In this document: piece by piece, positions 33,480-45,497 of the stretch
How the letters are laid out: the number at the start of each line of letters is the position of its first letter
How positions within the stretch are numbered: position 1 is the stretch's first letter
Assembly (NCBI GenBank): GCA_034401795.1
Contig: CM067373.1
Span: 36,429,443-36,493,442 of the forward strand
From: Chaetoderma sp. LZ-2023a
Taxonomy: Eukaryota > Mollusca > Caudofoveata > Chaetodermatida > Chaetodermatidae
Length of the DNA stretch: 64,000 nucleotides
Reading direction: 5' to 3'
The notes under the pieces: model-generated
Databases searched by the model: none
What the model was told of the DNA's origin: nothing
The model's input: only the letters and a program-made list of their open reading frames with translations
Made by a program: the position numbers and the translations under genes

Positions 33480-35870
33480 GTGCAATAATATAAGCGGGAA
33501 AATATTGAAACTTGCTTCCATGCCCAAAGGTCAACTAAATCTGGCATCCATCAAGGACACTGTCTGTAGCGATTGCCATACCAGAACATCTGTGTTAGTC
33601 CCTTGAATTGTGATGTGTCGATAGCTCAGCTGATAGGTGTGTGACGCATGCAACACCATTCTGCAATCTGCTTCTTCATCGATGGTTGATATATCGAACT
33701 CATATGTCGAAACTCTGTCCTCACCATATGTTGGCAGGATCTTGCCTTCTGGGACAGTAGCAAATCTGATTCCTTTGCCAAGCAGGTAAACAAACCGGCT
33801 TTGTTTCCAGGATTGTTTGTGTTGCCAACAACCAGGAGGCCTATGCCATCACCATGACTTTGTCTGACATGTGATCCAGGCTATTCGTTTTGTAGACATC
33901 GTAAACTAAATCCAATCAGTTCGAGGTCTGACATGCCTTATGTGTGTATGACGTGTACACGTATTGCGAATATCTACTAAATGAGTTCATTGTAATTGTG
34001 TATCTCTTTGCATCTAATCTATCCTGGTTCATTGTATTGTCTTTAGTTAGAGACGGTGGCCACACATGGTTTCATGTTGGAAGAAAGTTTCTAGATCGCC
34101 ATCTCTGGATTGACAAGATATATACATGCTGAAAAACAACTAAATGTATGTTTTCTGGTTGGCCTGCTTCGTCTTTCACTTTGATAATATATCTTCTTCC
34201 CCGACTTGAATAATGTTGTTCTTGCCTATGGTGTCATCGAACGGTGGGTTCCACCTTGAATTCTGTCATCAGCAAAACTCTTGTACTGGGTTTTACTAAT
34301 TTGTTCTACAGTTCTGAAAAGTTTTAATCACCTCTTCCGACATGATTATTTTCTTATCCAAGGAAAAGAATTCATCACTTTCATCTGCAAATCGGTTGCA
34401 CATCTCATCAATCGCATGCACAACATTTCTCACATCAGACGCAAATTATTTTTGGGTGCTTTATATTTGTTCATGGTGATGACTATTTGTACTTCCTGAT
34501 ATTTGACTGTTCTCATACTTGCTTTTGATACTTCGGGTCCAACTATCATCAACCATCGCAAGGCTCATTCATTCTCGGTCATTCAAATTGGACCTCTTTC
34601 ACTTTTGACCAAGGTCATTTGATATCACTGAAGATTTGTGGCATGTCTTCTGAGTCACGAAATTCCCTTTGCAGAATTCTGAAAAAGCAATCGGGAGATG
34701 GTCATGGAGCTGTATGAAATCACAGACATGAATGATGGGCCAGCTGGAATAATGGTAGTGGACCAACGTGAACATCCATGCCATGATTGTCCTAAGCGCG
34801 TTCACATATGTTTTGAAGTTCCCTTCACAATGTGATCGAAGAAGCTACAGGATGAGGAGCTCTAATTGGAGTTTTGCTTTAGTAACAGAGCTGTGAGTGC
34901 TTGAGCTCCATCAGCCTACAACATTCTGAAAAAGGCAAAATATCATCTGAGATTATAAACTCTTTTGCAGATATATGAATCCATGTGCTCAGTTCAATTG
35001 TCGGTTGTAATATTTGCACTTGCCAAAACAGCCTCCTAGCCACTTCTTTCAACCAATCTCCCATGAGGCTGAGCGTCAACATCTCTATATGAAGCACACC
35101 CCCCACCCCACCCCCACCCCTAGTAGTACAACGTACTTGCCCTCGCCATGCAATTAATGGCATGACACCTGCGCATTCTTTGCAATGACGTATAGTGGCT
35201 GATCAAGTGTGCCCAATTGTGCTAGAGTCAGCGATTCTGGTGTAATATCGTAAGAATTAGTGACTTGGTGTCGTTTGTATGATCTGTACCTTATGTACAA
35301 ATCAGTGATATGTAGCATCTTTAGCTGGCATATCCACCCACAACCACCCCATAAGTATAGCTAGCAACTATGTATCATTCAGATCTATGGCCATTGTTTG
35401 AACATTGTGGTCAACATTCATTGTCTCTACACAGTGGTATTTTTGTTCAGGTTTTATTACTATATTACAGACGCACAATGTAGTGTCATATGATGGACCC
35501 AAGGATGTGGTGTCTCACAGTTTTCCTTTGACAGGTGTTGATGCTTTGGACGATGTGCCATGTCCAACTTGGCTTTCGTTTCTGAACCCTATCAATGTGA
35601 TGTATGTTACAAGAGCGATACCATGTATTGTGTCGTTTAGCGTTATTCCCAGCAAGAGTTGTTTCAATATCATACCCATTGTCCAATTTGGCAATGTTAA
35701 TTGACAACGGAATATAGTCTAAGTTCATTAACATCTGTGGATTCTCAAAAAAAGTTTTGTCTCTTGTAGATCTATAAGAAGCATTGCTATTCTTCGTTTG
35801 CATTTGCTATTTTTCATTGGATCTAGCACTACTTCAGTACCAGCCTCTTGACATATAACACACAATGACC
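33480..35870 (-). pseudogene. EEADT-motif invertebrate protein family, decayed copy 2
   Basis: Reading the minus strand from 35870 down, pieces appear in the order known for this multi-copy, functionally uncharacterised family: a KRHNTWYRSC.., VQKRK segment (35.5-35.6 kb), a SEFCKGNFVTQKT segment (34.65-34.70 kb), VVHAIDEMCNRFADESDEFF and LDKKIIMSEEV (34.3-34.4 kb), MYISCQSRDGDLETFFQHE (34.05-34.14 kb), LGKGIRFATVPEGKILPTYG (33.7-33.8 kb) and IDEEADCRMVLHASHTYQL followed by TDVLVW (33.57-33.69 kb). Frames change repeatedly and stops intervene. I recall relatives in cnidarian, mollusc and other invertebrate genomes, in which an (H/Q)EEADTR block is followed by DTDV. A role is unknown, and the copy number suggests mobility or capture. 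Confidence 0.65.
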
Positions 35871-36100
35871 AATATATGACTTGACTTGGTGTTCCCGGTA
35901 AGTGAGTCTGATTTACTGTGGCATCATTTTAGTGAAGCAAGAATACTACCACTGTTCACTAGCATAAATCGTTGAAAATATAAAGCAAAGCTCAATGCAG
36001 TACATATGTAAACTAATAATGGTTTATTATTAGTTACAGAATCAATAGAAATGATGTTGAACATTATTAGCATGTAGACCATTGAAATTTCTTATCCCAT

Positions 36101-36101
<1 letters not shown>

Positions 36102-36196
<95 letters not shown>
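36102..36196. repeat. (TA)n microsatellite
   Basis: About 47 TA units without interruption, lying between the two EEADT-family copies. Confidence 0.97.
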
Positions 36197-36198
<2 letters not shown>

Positions 36199-36309
36199 TC
36201 TTTTGTATGAATGCGATTCCTTATCATTAATTATGCCAATTGATCAACTATAAAACCAGATGCCATTCTGCGTTGTTATTGATCGCATATAAGAAAAATA
36301 AATTATTAG

Positions 36310-37487
36310 TCTATGGACATGCAGTTATCTGTATGCTCTTGTCATGAATATGTGTACGCTGTATATGGAAGATCATTTGGGTATCTGCTTCTTCCTGAAA
36401 GCACAAGAGATCTTCACACACTTGAGCCTATCCAGTGTTGCTATCAATCGCTAAGCACCTTTCATGAGTTGTCACATAGAGCTGTTTTCCTGATAGAGTA
36501 GTAATGTACTTTGTTCCACTAGGGGCATTTTGTTCTCTCCAGCAGGTTCTCCACAAGCTAGAAATTGTTTCCAGCTTTACCGATTTGATGGTGTCTTTTG
36601 GTCTCCGTCAGATAATTTGATGATGTTGCGCATTCCTACATCACTAATAATAAGTATGTTGACTATCACTACTATTAAGCCTCTTTGATAGAATTGGACT
36701 TGTAAATATCAGCTACAGAATCTACCCGGTTGGCTTCTGACCTGTAATGTAATATCCATTTTTGGAATATATGTGCAGCAAGTGCATCCCGTGTTTATGG
36801 AATAGGAGCCAAATTGTGAAGTATGGTCGCAGCATCAATGATCGCACAGACACTGTACAATTATTCCTGGATCATGTGCATATTTTTCTAGTGCACCAGC
36901 TAAAACCTAAAAATCCATCTGATGTAGTCAATGAGAGTGGAACTGGACTAAGCGGATATTTCATGACTTCTTTCATGACCAGTCTTCGTTTTTGCACAAT
37001 GATAGCCATGTGCACAAAGTTTACAGTCAGCTGTCGCTATTTCACGATTAAGAATTGTAACTTTGAATTCCTGTCTTCTTTGTAGGAGCATAGAAGTCAT
37101 CGTCTGCAGAGTGTATACACTTGGTAATAAATTATGTCACTGCCTGCTCACCCATCTCTTCAGCTCGAACAAGTGTATCTGTTGCTGTGCCATTAATTTC
37201 GAACCAAGGGCTCAATATAATTATGGTACTTAAGGCATTGATACCACAGTCCATGCAGGTTTGAATAATTTGATCGACATTATTTGTTCATCATGTTTCT
37301 TTCAAGGACTCAGGTCATTATGAGCGGAACCACCCTCATTAATATTTTACCAGCCAACTTTAACATGCTGTGATAATATTCACCTATTAACAGCTTCCGT
37401 GTTTCAACTGAATTGAACAACACCACCTTTGACATTCATTGCAATGATGACCCAAATCACCAGTAAGAAATTCTACTATCACTTACC
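36310..37487 (-). pseudogene. EEADT-motif protein family, copy 1, C-terminal part
   Basis: The minus strand gives MGEQAVT and FITKCIHSADDDFYAPTKK (about 37.1 kb), EVMKYPLSPVPLSLTTSDGF (36.9 kb), GKQLYVTTHERCLAIDSN (36.45-36.5 kb) and CFQEEADTQMIFHI (36364-36404) in the expected order, in shifting frames with stops. The N-terminal part lies at 39.67-40.3 kb, on the other side of the inserted LINE. The two copies have the same orientation, so this is a tandem pair in which each copy ends with an EEAD block. Confidence 0.65.
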
Positions 37488-37489
37488 AT

Positions 37490-39660
37490 CAAAAATGTGT
37501 GTGATAAATACATACCACATACTCAAACAAGTAGGACATGGAATGCTAAGAAGAAATATAATCTAGACATGAAATCACTCAGACAAATAAAACAAAAACA
37601 CACCTTATGGAAACGCTACATGGAAACCCGAGATGGCAAAGTCTACCGTGAATACTGCAGAGCAGGAAACAAAGTAAGAAATCTGACCAACAAAATACAG
37701 AAGCAAATAGAAATGAAAATAGCAATGGACGCAAAGACAAATCCCAAGAAATTCTGGTCATACATAAACAGCAAATTGAAAACAAAGAGTAGTATTGCAG
37801 AACTTAAGAAAGAAGGGGGAAAGTTAGCCATAACAAACTCAGAAAAGGGAGAGATCCTCACTAGTGTAGTATGTAAAACAATGGAATCTATTTTCTAATA
37901 CCCCATATGAATAGTAATTCCCTCTGCAGTAACCAACAGTACTGTTTCATATTGGGACGCTTCACAACTCTCCAGCTCCTTACTGTGTTTGACAAATGGT
38001 TAAAAATTTTGGACAGTGATGGCTCACTAGACACAAAATACCTAGACTGCATCAAAGCATTCAACAAAGTATCACATAAATGTCTCAGAAGCAAAGTCAC
38101 GGCATAATGGGCGACGTACTGAACTGGATTACAGCTTTCCTGCCAAATCGAACACAGAGAGTAACCATAAATGGACGGTAATCTAGCTGCCAACCAGTGA
38201 CTAGTGGTTTCCCACAGAGAATCGTAGTAGGTCCTATATTATCCGTACTATTCGTAAATGATCTACCAGACGTTATATTCTCAACTACATACCTATTCCC
38301 AGATGACACTAAATTATTCAGAGAAATCAAAGACACTGAAATAGACACTAAAGCTATGCAGAATGATCTTGATCCTCTACAACAATGGACTGACACGTGC
38401 CTATTTAAAATCCATCCTGAAAATGCAAGTATGTCTATTTGTTACATCAGACCATATTCCCGATTACAAATTAATGAACGATAACGGTGGTGTTTGCCAG
38501 GTACAGAGCTGCCAGGTACAGAGCTACCATGAAGAAGAGGACCTTGGTGTAATAGTCGACCCAAGCCTACAGTCGCAAAATACCTAGACTGCATCAAAGC
38601 ATTCAACAGTGTATCACATAAATGTCTCAGAAGCAAAGTCACGGCATAATGGGCGACGTACTGAACTGGATTAAAGCTTTCCTGCCAAATCGAACACAGA
38701 ACGTAACCATAAATGGACGGTAATCTAGCTGCCAACCAGTGACTAGTGGTTTCCCACAGGGAATCGTAGTAGGTCCTGTAATATCCGTACTATTCGTAAA
38801 TGATCTACCAGACATTATATTCTCAACTACATACCTATTCCCAGATGACACTAAATTATTCAGAGAAATCAAAGACACTGAAATAGACACTAAAGCTATA
38901 CAAAATGATCTTGATCCTCTACAACAATGGACTGACACGTGCCTATTTAAAATCCATCCTGAAAATGCAAGTGTGTCTATTTGGTAAATCAGACCATATT
39001 CCAGATTACAAATTAATGAACGATAATTGTGGTGTTTGCCAGGTACAGAGCTGCCATGAAGAAGAGGACCAAGGTGTAATAGTCGACCAAGCCTACAGTC
39101 CTCCAACTATGTCAGTGCAAAAGTCAACAGTGTAAATAGACTTATAGGCCTCATTAGATCATTTCTATACCTTAACTTGTACATAGTTAGTAAATTATTT
39201 AAATCAATTGTCCGATCAGAACTTGAATACACCTCCTGTGTATGGTCACCAATCATTAAGAGATATGGACCTGATAGAAAACGTTCTCAGCCATGCAATG
39301 AAACTTGTTCCAGGACTAAAAGACCTCCATTATAGTAATCCACTCAAGTTACTAGATATCCCATCAATGAGACACATATATGTATGCGGTTGTTACAAGA
39401 TCCTTACTGAAGTGTATGACCCAGCAGTGTCATGCCATCAACTACTGAGTACCACGGGACACACACACTAAAACCAAATCCCACTCAATAACAAAACTAG
39501 GACAACAGTTTCACCAAACGAGTTAATATATGAAACGTATTGCCATCACTAATCATTTCAGCACCAATGCTCGACACATTGAAAGCAAACCTAGACGCAC
39601 ATTTCAAAGCCACAGGCACAGTTTATGATGCTTAAGCGCTAGAGGCCGAGCGGCGATATG
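37490..39660 (+). pseudogene. LINE ORF2 fragment inserted in EEADT copy 1, with internal duplication
   Basis: The 37497-37898 frame (KFWSYINSKLKTKSSIAEL..) is the linker between endonuclease and RT of CR1/jockey-type LINEs. After a deletion, 37907-38107 carries YCFILGRFTTLQLL and LDCIKAFNKVSHK (RT block A; the usual AFD aspartate reads asparagine). 38197-38484 has SGFPQRIVVGPILSVLFVND (block B) and YLFPDDTKLF (block C, where A of the usual FADD is P). 39208-39471 has LEYTSCVWSP-like text with frameshift and KLVPGLKDLHYSNPLKLLDI. The end is APMLDTLKANLDAHF near 39570-39605. The endonuclease and ORF1 are absent, as in 5'-truncated LINE insertions. It is plus strand inside a minus-strand relic. 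Confidence 0.82.
38038..39121 (+). repeat. 542-bp tandem duplication inside the LINE
   Basis: TACCTAGACTGCATCAAAGC begins at 38039 and again at 38581. The copies match for about 520 bp with roughly 20 visible differences, and share the stop after KVTA and the PDD block. Copy 1 additionally has a 15-bp repeat, GCCAGGTACAGAGCT, at about 38497-38526. The junction shows CAAAATACCTAGACTG microhomology. Confidence 0.88.
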
Positions 39661-39669
39661 GTCACATAG

Positions 39670-40300
39670 GCCAGTAGCTTCTACAACCATAAATCATCCT
39701 ACATTATTGCGCTGTTTGACTTTTCTACGACATAGTCCAGTGGAACGTTGCCAACCTTGTTGGAAGCACTGAGTTAAGCTCAAAATTACCGTTTACCAAG
39801 TATTCATGCACTGCTAAATTTGATTTGGGCAACTCCAACTTGAGGTGTCCATAAGCATACATGGACGCCATTATTCTTTGAATACATTCCAGGTAAGGGA
39901 CCCAGTTAGCTTCTCTGCATGATTTGATAAGATTGAGTAACAAATCAAACATATAGTAAAATGAGTCCCAAAAACTCAATATTGGGCGATGATTATCGGC
40001 ACTGAAAGGTCTCCAGAGTCTTGCAACATTAGTTAACCTGTCCAGATTGAGTAGAGCGTTTATTGATTCTTGAGAGCGATTTCTTCTGATATTTTCAAGA
40101 TGCTGTAGCTCTTTTTTTCATATAATTCTGTGTAAGAATATTATCTTCTGAAATTTGGTAATCTAGCCACCAAATGATCACGTAAGCACATAGTTCCATT
40201 CGGACCATAGCTTCGTACAGAAGCTTCAGAAACCTCAGGCATCTGTTGTAATGTTTGCAATTAAGGAAAGCATCAACATATCAATATTTGTTGAATCTAT
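39670..40300 (-). pseudogene. EEADT-motif protein family, copy 1, N-terminal part
   Basis: The minus-strand frame from about 40120 to 39728 reads ARLWRPFSADNHRPILSFWD, SFYYMFDLLLNLIKSCREAN, W, then LECIQRIMASMYAYGH, LELPKSNLAVHEYLVNGNFE and ends TFHWTMS*. The FWDSF..LLLxxIKxxREANW and HEYLxxGNF blocks are the middle-region signature of the same family. This open segment, about 130 codons, is the best preserved part. Upstream (40120-40300) is frameshifted. The copy then meets an (AAT)n tract and an R1 repeat, so its start is lost. Confidence 0.65.
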
Positions 40301-40328
40301 GACCTCTGACACACACTATGTGAATACC

Positions 40329-40330
40329 AG

Positions 40331-40377
<47 letters not shown>
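40329..40377 (+). repeat. (AAT)n microsatellite
   Basis: About 16 AAT/ATA units directly before the R1 copy. Confidence 0.95.
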
Positions 40378-40382
<5 letters not shown>

Positions 40383-41096
40383 CCAGTGGCCTGTGACGCT
40401 CACCTGGACCAATATACATTTGAACTATTTGCATTTAAATTTAGACATGATGGATAATTATAAGAACATCCATGATGGCCACCAAAAAAAATACTTTTTG
40501 ATATGTTGGACTCTATTGTCATAGGATCGTTTCACCAAAATTTCGTAGAAATCGGGCCATTTATTAAGGAGTAGCGTTTTAAATAGATCCAGAAATCTCA
40601 GAAAATCCAAGATGGCCACCAAAATGTACCAATTAAAATTATGAGTAGAAGTTCTAGAGGCTACCACCATAGGATACTTCCAACCAAATTTGGCTAAAAT
40701 CCGCTAAGCAGTTTATGACGAAATATGTATGAACGGATTTATGTATAATTTTCGAAAAAAATCCAAGTTGCACGCCAGAAAAATGACCAATCAAAATTCT
40801 GAATGTATGTTCTAGAGGCTAGCATCCTTCCAAACAAACTTGGTTAAAATCCGCCAAGCGGTTAAGGAGCAGGTGCATTGACAATTTCCAGTCAAATTTT
40901 CACAAAATCGTCATCTAAAAATTGACCAATCAAAATTCTGAATATCTGTTCTGAGGTGTACCATTCTAGTATCCTCGCAGCCAAGTTTGATTAAAATCAG
41001 TCAAGTGGTTAATGACGAATAGGCTTTCAAAGGAAAAGTTGATGGACAGCCGCCATAGCAGAGGCTCACCTGGCCTTTCAGACCAGGTGAGCGAAT
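40378..41096. repeat. R1 repeat, short copy with perfect terminal hairpin
   Basis: Begins GGCCTGTGACGCTCACCTGG, has about four diverged units (AAGATGGCCACC.., AAATCCGCCAAGCGGTTA..), then AAAGGAAAAGTTGATGGACAG, and ends GCTCACCTGG (41064-41073) pairing exactly with CCAGGTGAGC (41083-41092). Non-coding. Confidence 0.85.
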
Positions 41097-41668
41097 GAAT
41101 AATTTAAAATTTTAATCTTAATGTAAATGCATAGTCATTTAACAGTAAAGAAGTTATATTAGCGATAACTATCTTTTTATCCAGCAGAAAATGGATTGTT
41201 GACGAACTTAACAATTTCAGGGGGTGGGGGGGGGGTAACTCTAGCAAATATGAATGGATGATTGTGATGAAATGTAATCCAAAGCAACCCATTCCCATGA
41301 GATAATAACATACTAAATTTGAAGCGAATCCACCCAGTATTTCTAGAGTTATCATTCTGAAACAAATTTTCAAGGGCGGGTATGTGGATAGATGGACAAA
41401 CAGATGGATGCACAATGAGTGTGGGGTGAATTTATATGTTCACTGTAAAAGGCGTAAGTGGGCAATTAGTGTTGGGAAGATCTTTTACCATATCTAGCAA
41501 GAAAATGCCGAAATGTAAACTATTGAGTAGATTTTGTTGTGAAAATTATCTTGTGAATTTATGGGAAATGGTGGCCATTTTGAATTCAAGATGGCGGCCA
41601 TAATAGCCACCTTTTGAAAATGGCAACAATTGATTTTGGACTCCTCTAGGCTCTAGGAATGCACTTTG
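41097..41668. other. Unassigned, R-type repeat remnant
   Basis: Contains GATAGATGGACAAACAGATGG (41388-41408 region) and an AAGATGGCGGCC stretch (41590), both of the R-family style, but no complete element could be delimited. Confidence 0.4.
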
Positions 41669-43554
41669 AGATTCTCTCCAGGGGAGATTATGATTGACTG
41701 AGGATTCGCTCCAGGGGAGATTATGATGACTAAGGACTCTCTCCTGGGGAGATTATGATGACTGAGGATTCGCTCATCGGGAGATTATGATGACTGAGGA
41801 TTCTATCTAGGGGAGATTATGATGACTAAGGCTTCGCTCCAGGGGAGATTATGATGACTGAGGATTCGCTCCAGGGGAGATTATGATGACTGAGGATTCG
41901 CTCATCGGGAGATTATGATGACTGAGGATTCGCTCCAGGGGAGATTATGATAACTGAGGATTCGCTCCAGGGGAGATTATGATGACTGAGGATTCGCTCC
42001 AGGGGAGATTATGATGACTGAAGATTCTCTCCCGGGCAGATTATGATGACTGAGGATTCGCCCCAGGGGAGATTATGATGACTGAGGATTCGCTCCAGGG
42101 GAGATTATGATGACTGAGGATTCGCTCCAGGGGAGATTATGATGACTGAGGATTCTCTCCAGGGGAGATTATGATGACTGAAGATTCTCTCCAGGGGAGA
42201 TTATGATGACTGAGGATTCTCTCCCGGGCAGATTATGATGACTGAGGATTCGCCCCAGGGGAGATTATGATGACTGAGGATTCTCTCCAGGGGAGATTAT
42301 GATGACTGAAGATTCTCTCCCGGGCAGATTATGATGACTGAGGATTCTCTCCAGGAGAGCTTATGATGACTGAGGATTCTCTCCAGGGCAGATTATGATG
42401 ACTGAGGATTCTCTCCAGGGCAGATTATGATGACTGAGGATTCTCTCCCGGGCAGATTATGACTGAGGATTCTCTCCTGGGGAGATTATGATGACTGAGG
42501 ATTCGCTCATCGGGAGATTATGATGACTGAGGATTCTATCTAGGGGAGATTATGATGACTGAGGATTCTCTCCAGGGGAGATTATGATGACTAAGGATTC
42601 GCTCCAGGGGAGATTATGATGACTGAGGATTCGCTCCAGGGGAGATTATGATGACTGAGGATTCGCCCCAGGGGAGATTATGATGACTGAGGATTCGCTC
42701 CAGGGGAGATTATGATAACTGAGGATTCGCTCCAGGGGAGATTATGATGACTGAGGATTCTCTCCAGGGGAGATTATGATGACTGAAGATTCTCTCCCGG
42801 GCAGATTATGATGACTGAGGATTCTCTCCAGGGGAGATTATGATGGCTAAGGATTCTCTCCAGACGAGATTATGACTGAGGATTCTCTCCAGGAGAGCTT
42901 ATGATGACTGAAGATTCTCTCCCGGGCAGATTATGATGACTGAGGATTCTCTCCAGGAGAGCTTATGATGACTGAGGATTCTCTCCAGGGCAGATTATAA
43001 TGACTGAGGATTCTCTCCAGGGCAGATTATGATGACTGAGGATTCTCTCCAGGGCAGATTATGATGACTGAGGATTCGCCCCAGGGGAGATTATGATGAC
43101 TGAGGATTCTCTCCAGGGGAGATTATGATGACTGAGGATTCTCTCCCGGGCAGATTATGATGACTGAGGATTCTCTCCCGGGAAGATTATGATGACTGAG
43201 GATTCTCTCCCGGGCAGATTATGATGACTGAGGATTCTCTCCCGGGCAGATTATGATGACTGAGGATTCTCTCCCGGGCAGATTATGATGACTGAGGATT
43301 CTCTCCCGGGCAGATTATGATGACTGAGGATTCTCTCCCGGGCAGATTATGATGACTGAAGATTCTCTCCCGGGCAGATTATGATGACTGAGGATTCTCT
43401 CCCGGGCAGATTATGATGACTGAGGATTCTCTCCCGGGCAGATTATGATGACTGAGGATTCTCTCCCGGGCAGATTATGATGACTGAGGATTCTCTCCCG
43501 GGCAGATTATGATGACTGAGGATTCTCTCCCGGGCAGATTATGATGACTGAGGA
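41669..43554 (+). repeat. 32-bp minisatellite, about 59 units
   Basis: Unit AGATTATGATGACTGAGGAT plus a variable 12-base tail. Tail types: TCGCTCCAGGGG, TCTCTCCCGGGC, TCGCTCATCGGG (one base shorter overall) and TCTATCTAGGGG. The last 13 or so units (from about 43130) are almost all the CCCGGGC type, while the first half mixes types. The ordered variants CTCCTGGGG, CTCATCGGG, CTATCTAGGGG appear at about 41736 and again at about 42468, so a block of about 23 units was duplicated. No frame is maintained. Confidence 0.97.
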
Positions 43555-44299
43555 TGTCGAATACAGTTTCTTTGTAGGCTAGACATAATCAGAGTTGCCT
43601 CTGGATATGGTTGTCAGCTCGCAAACCTTGATGACACGAGTTTCCCACCTAAGTTGGTATTTGTGGAGAAAACTGGCATGGTGGTGTCAGCTCATCCTCC
43701 ATCTACTTTTGTTATATACATCCTATTTACAGCATGTAGATAAGTGTACAGTTTCTTCAAAGCAAGTTTCCGGAAATAGAAACCATTTGTTCAACTCACA
43801 ACAATGCATGTTTATCTATATGTCTTTACAAGCTAATTGTTCATTCATAATGTATATCTACGCCTTTACCACCTAGTTATTATCCTCTAGATCATTTAGA
43901 TCCAAAGAAAGTAACAGTTTATATAAAATCAATGGATCCAGTGTTGGTGCGGTTTCATACCTAAACATATCCTCGCAGTGTACATTGGAGGACGGGCGTG
44001 GTTCCACACCTACACCCTATCACTGTATCAATAACAATTGCATAACATGTTAAGTCAAGCCGATATGTGTTTTTCAGCGACTGCCATCCAAGGTGGTCTA
44101 GCATACATTTGACCCTGAATGTGTTGTGGAATGTGTTAATAAAGTATCAGGGTGACCATCTTGAACGATTTCTAGACTGGATGTCGGTTTGATGGTGTGG
44201 GCCCCATTATCCTCCAATACAATCCTGAATATGTTTTGGTGAAACTCAACATATGCTCGCAGGCATACTTGTTTGAGGAATGCTAAATGTGAACAGTTT
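43555..44299. other. Unassigned region
   Basis: No gene, no clear repeat. Confidence 0.4.
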
Positions 44300-44347
44300 G
44301 TCTTTGACAAATGACACTTCGTCTATCCCTAAAACATCTGCTAAACA
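44300..44347 (+). repeat. R3 array, left fragment
   Basis: GACACTTCGTCTATCCCTAAAACATCTGCTAAACAAAC-type text (in two adjoining pieces) matches the end of each R3 unit at 45.6-46.1 kb. It is separated from the rest of the array by an inserted R1 copy. Confidence 0.7.
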
Positions 44348-45497
44348 AACATGAGGCCCAAGGGCCTGTGGTGCTCACCTGGACCATTAGCATTTGAACC
44401 ATTTGCATTTAAAGATATGATGGATAATTTTCGAAAAATCCAAGATGGCCACCCCAAAAAATTGACGAATGAAAATTCTGAATAGAAATTATAGTCTACC
44501 TTGATAGGTCACTCTAGCCAAACTTGGTTGAAATATGTCAAGCAACTAAGGAGACATGATAGTTTCTGGTAAATTTTTCAAATCAAAATTCTGAATGGAA
44601 GTTTTAGAGCCTATGGCCATAGGATCCTTTCAGCCTTATTTGGTTAAAACCGGTCAAGATGGTAAGAAGAAGCAATTTGACAATTTCCAGTACATTTAAA
44701 ATAAAATCTAAGATTTTCACCCCAAAAAATTGATGAATCAAAATTGCGAATGGAAGTTATGGAGCCTATAACCATTGAAATTTGGTTGAAATCGCTCAGA
44801 ATGGTAAGAAGAAGCATTTTGACAATTTCCGATAATTTTTCATAAAATCGAAGATTTTCATCCAAAAAATTGATGAATCAAAATTTCAATTGGATGTTCT
44901 GGAGCGTACGACCATTGGGTCCTTTCAGCCAAATTTGGTTGAAATTTGTCAAAATGCTAAGGAGACGAAGCATTTTGACAATTTACGGTAAATTTTTAAT
45001 AAAATCTAAGCTTTTGACCCAAAAAATTGATGAATCAAAATTCTGAATGGTGTTCTGGAGCCCCTATGACCATAAGGTATTTCCAACAAAATTTGGTTGA
45101 AATCGCTCAGAATGGTAAGAAGCATTTTGATAATTTCTGATAGATTTTTCATAAAATCTAGGATTTTCACCCCAAAAAAATTGGTGAATCAAAATTTCGA
45201 ACGGAAGTTCTGGAGCATAAGACCATTGGGTCCTTTCAGCCAAATTTGGTTGAAATCGGTCAAAATGTTAAGAAGCATTTTGACAATTTCCAGTAAATTT
45301 GTAATAAAATCTATGATTTTGACCAAAAAAATTGATGAATCAAAATTCTGAATGGAGGTTCTGGAGCCTACGACCATCGGGTCCTTCCAGCCAAATTTGG
45401 TTGAAATCGGCCTAGTGTTTTAAAGCAAAAGTTGATGGATGACGGATGGATGGACAGACGCCATGGCATGAACTCAATTGGCCCTTTGGGCCAGGTG
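44348..45497. repeat. R1 repeat copy inserted in the R3 array
   Basis: Starts AGGCCCAAGGGCCTGTGGTG, followed by CTCACCTGGACC. Has six to seven units (AAAATTGATGAATCAAAATT.., TTTGGTTGAAATCG.., ACAATTTCCGGTAAATTTTT..), then AAAGTTGATGGATGACGGATG and the end GGCCCTTTGGGCCAGGTGGGC. R3 sequence lies on both sides. Confidence 0.85.

Noticed and set aside
36042-36227. Frame of alternating Ile-Tyr
   Set aside because: Translation of a (TA)n microsatellite.
41669-43554. CRISPR-like regular 32-bp spacing
   Set aside because: Units are directly adjacent with no unique spacers, there are no cas-like genes, and the context is eukaryotic. It is a minisatellite.
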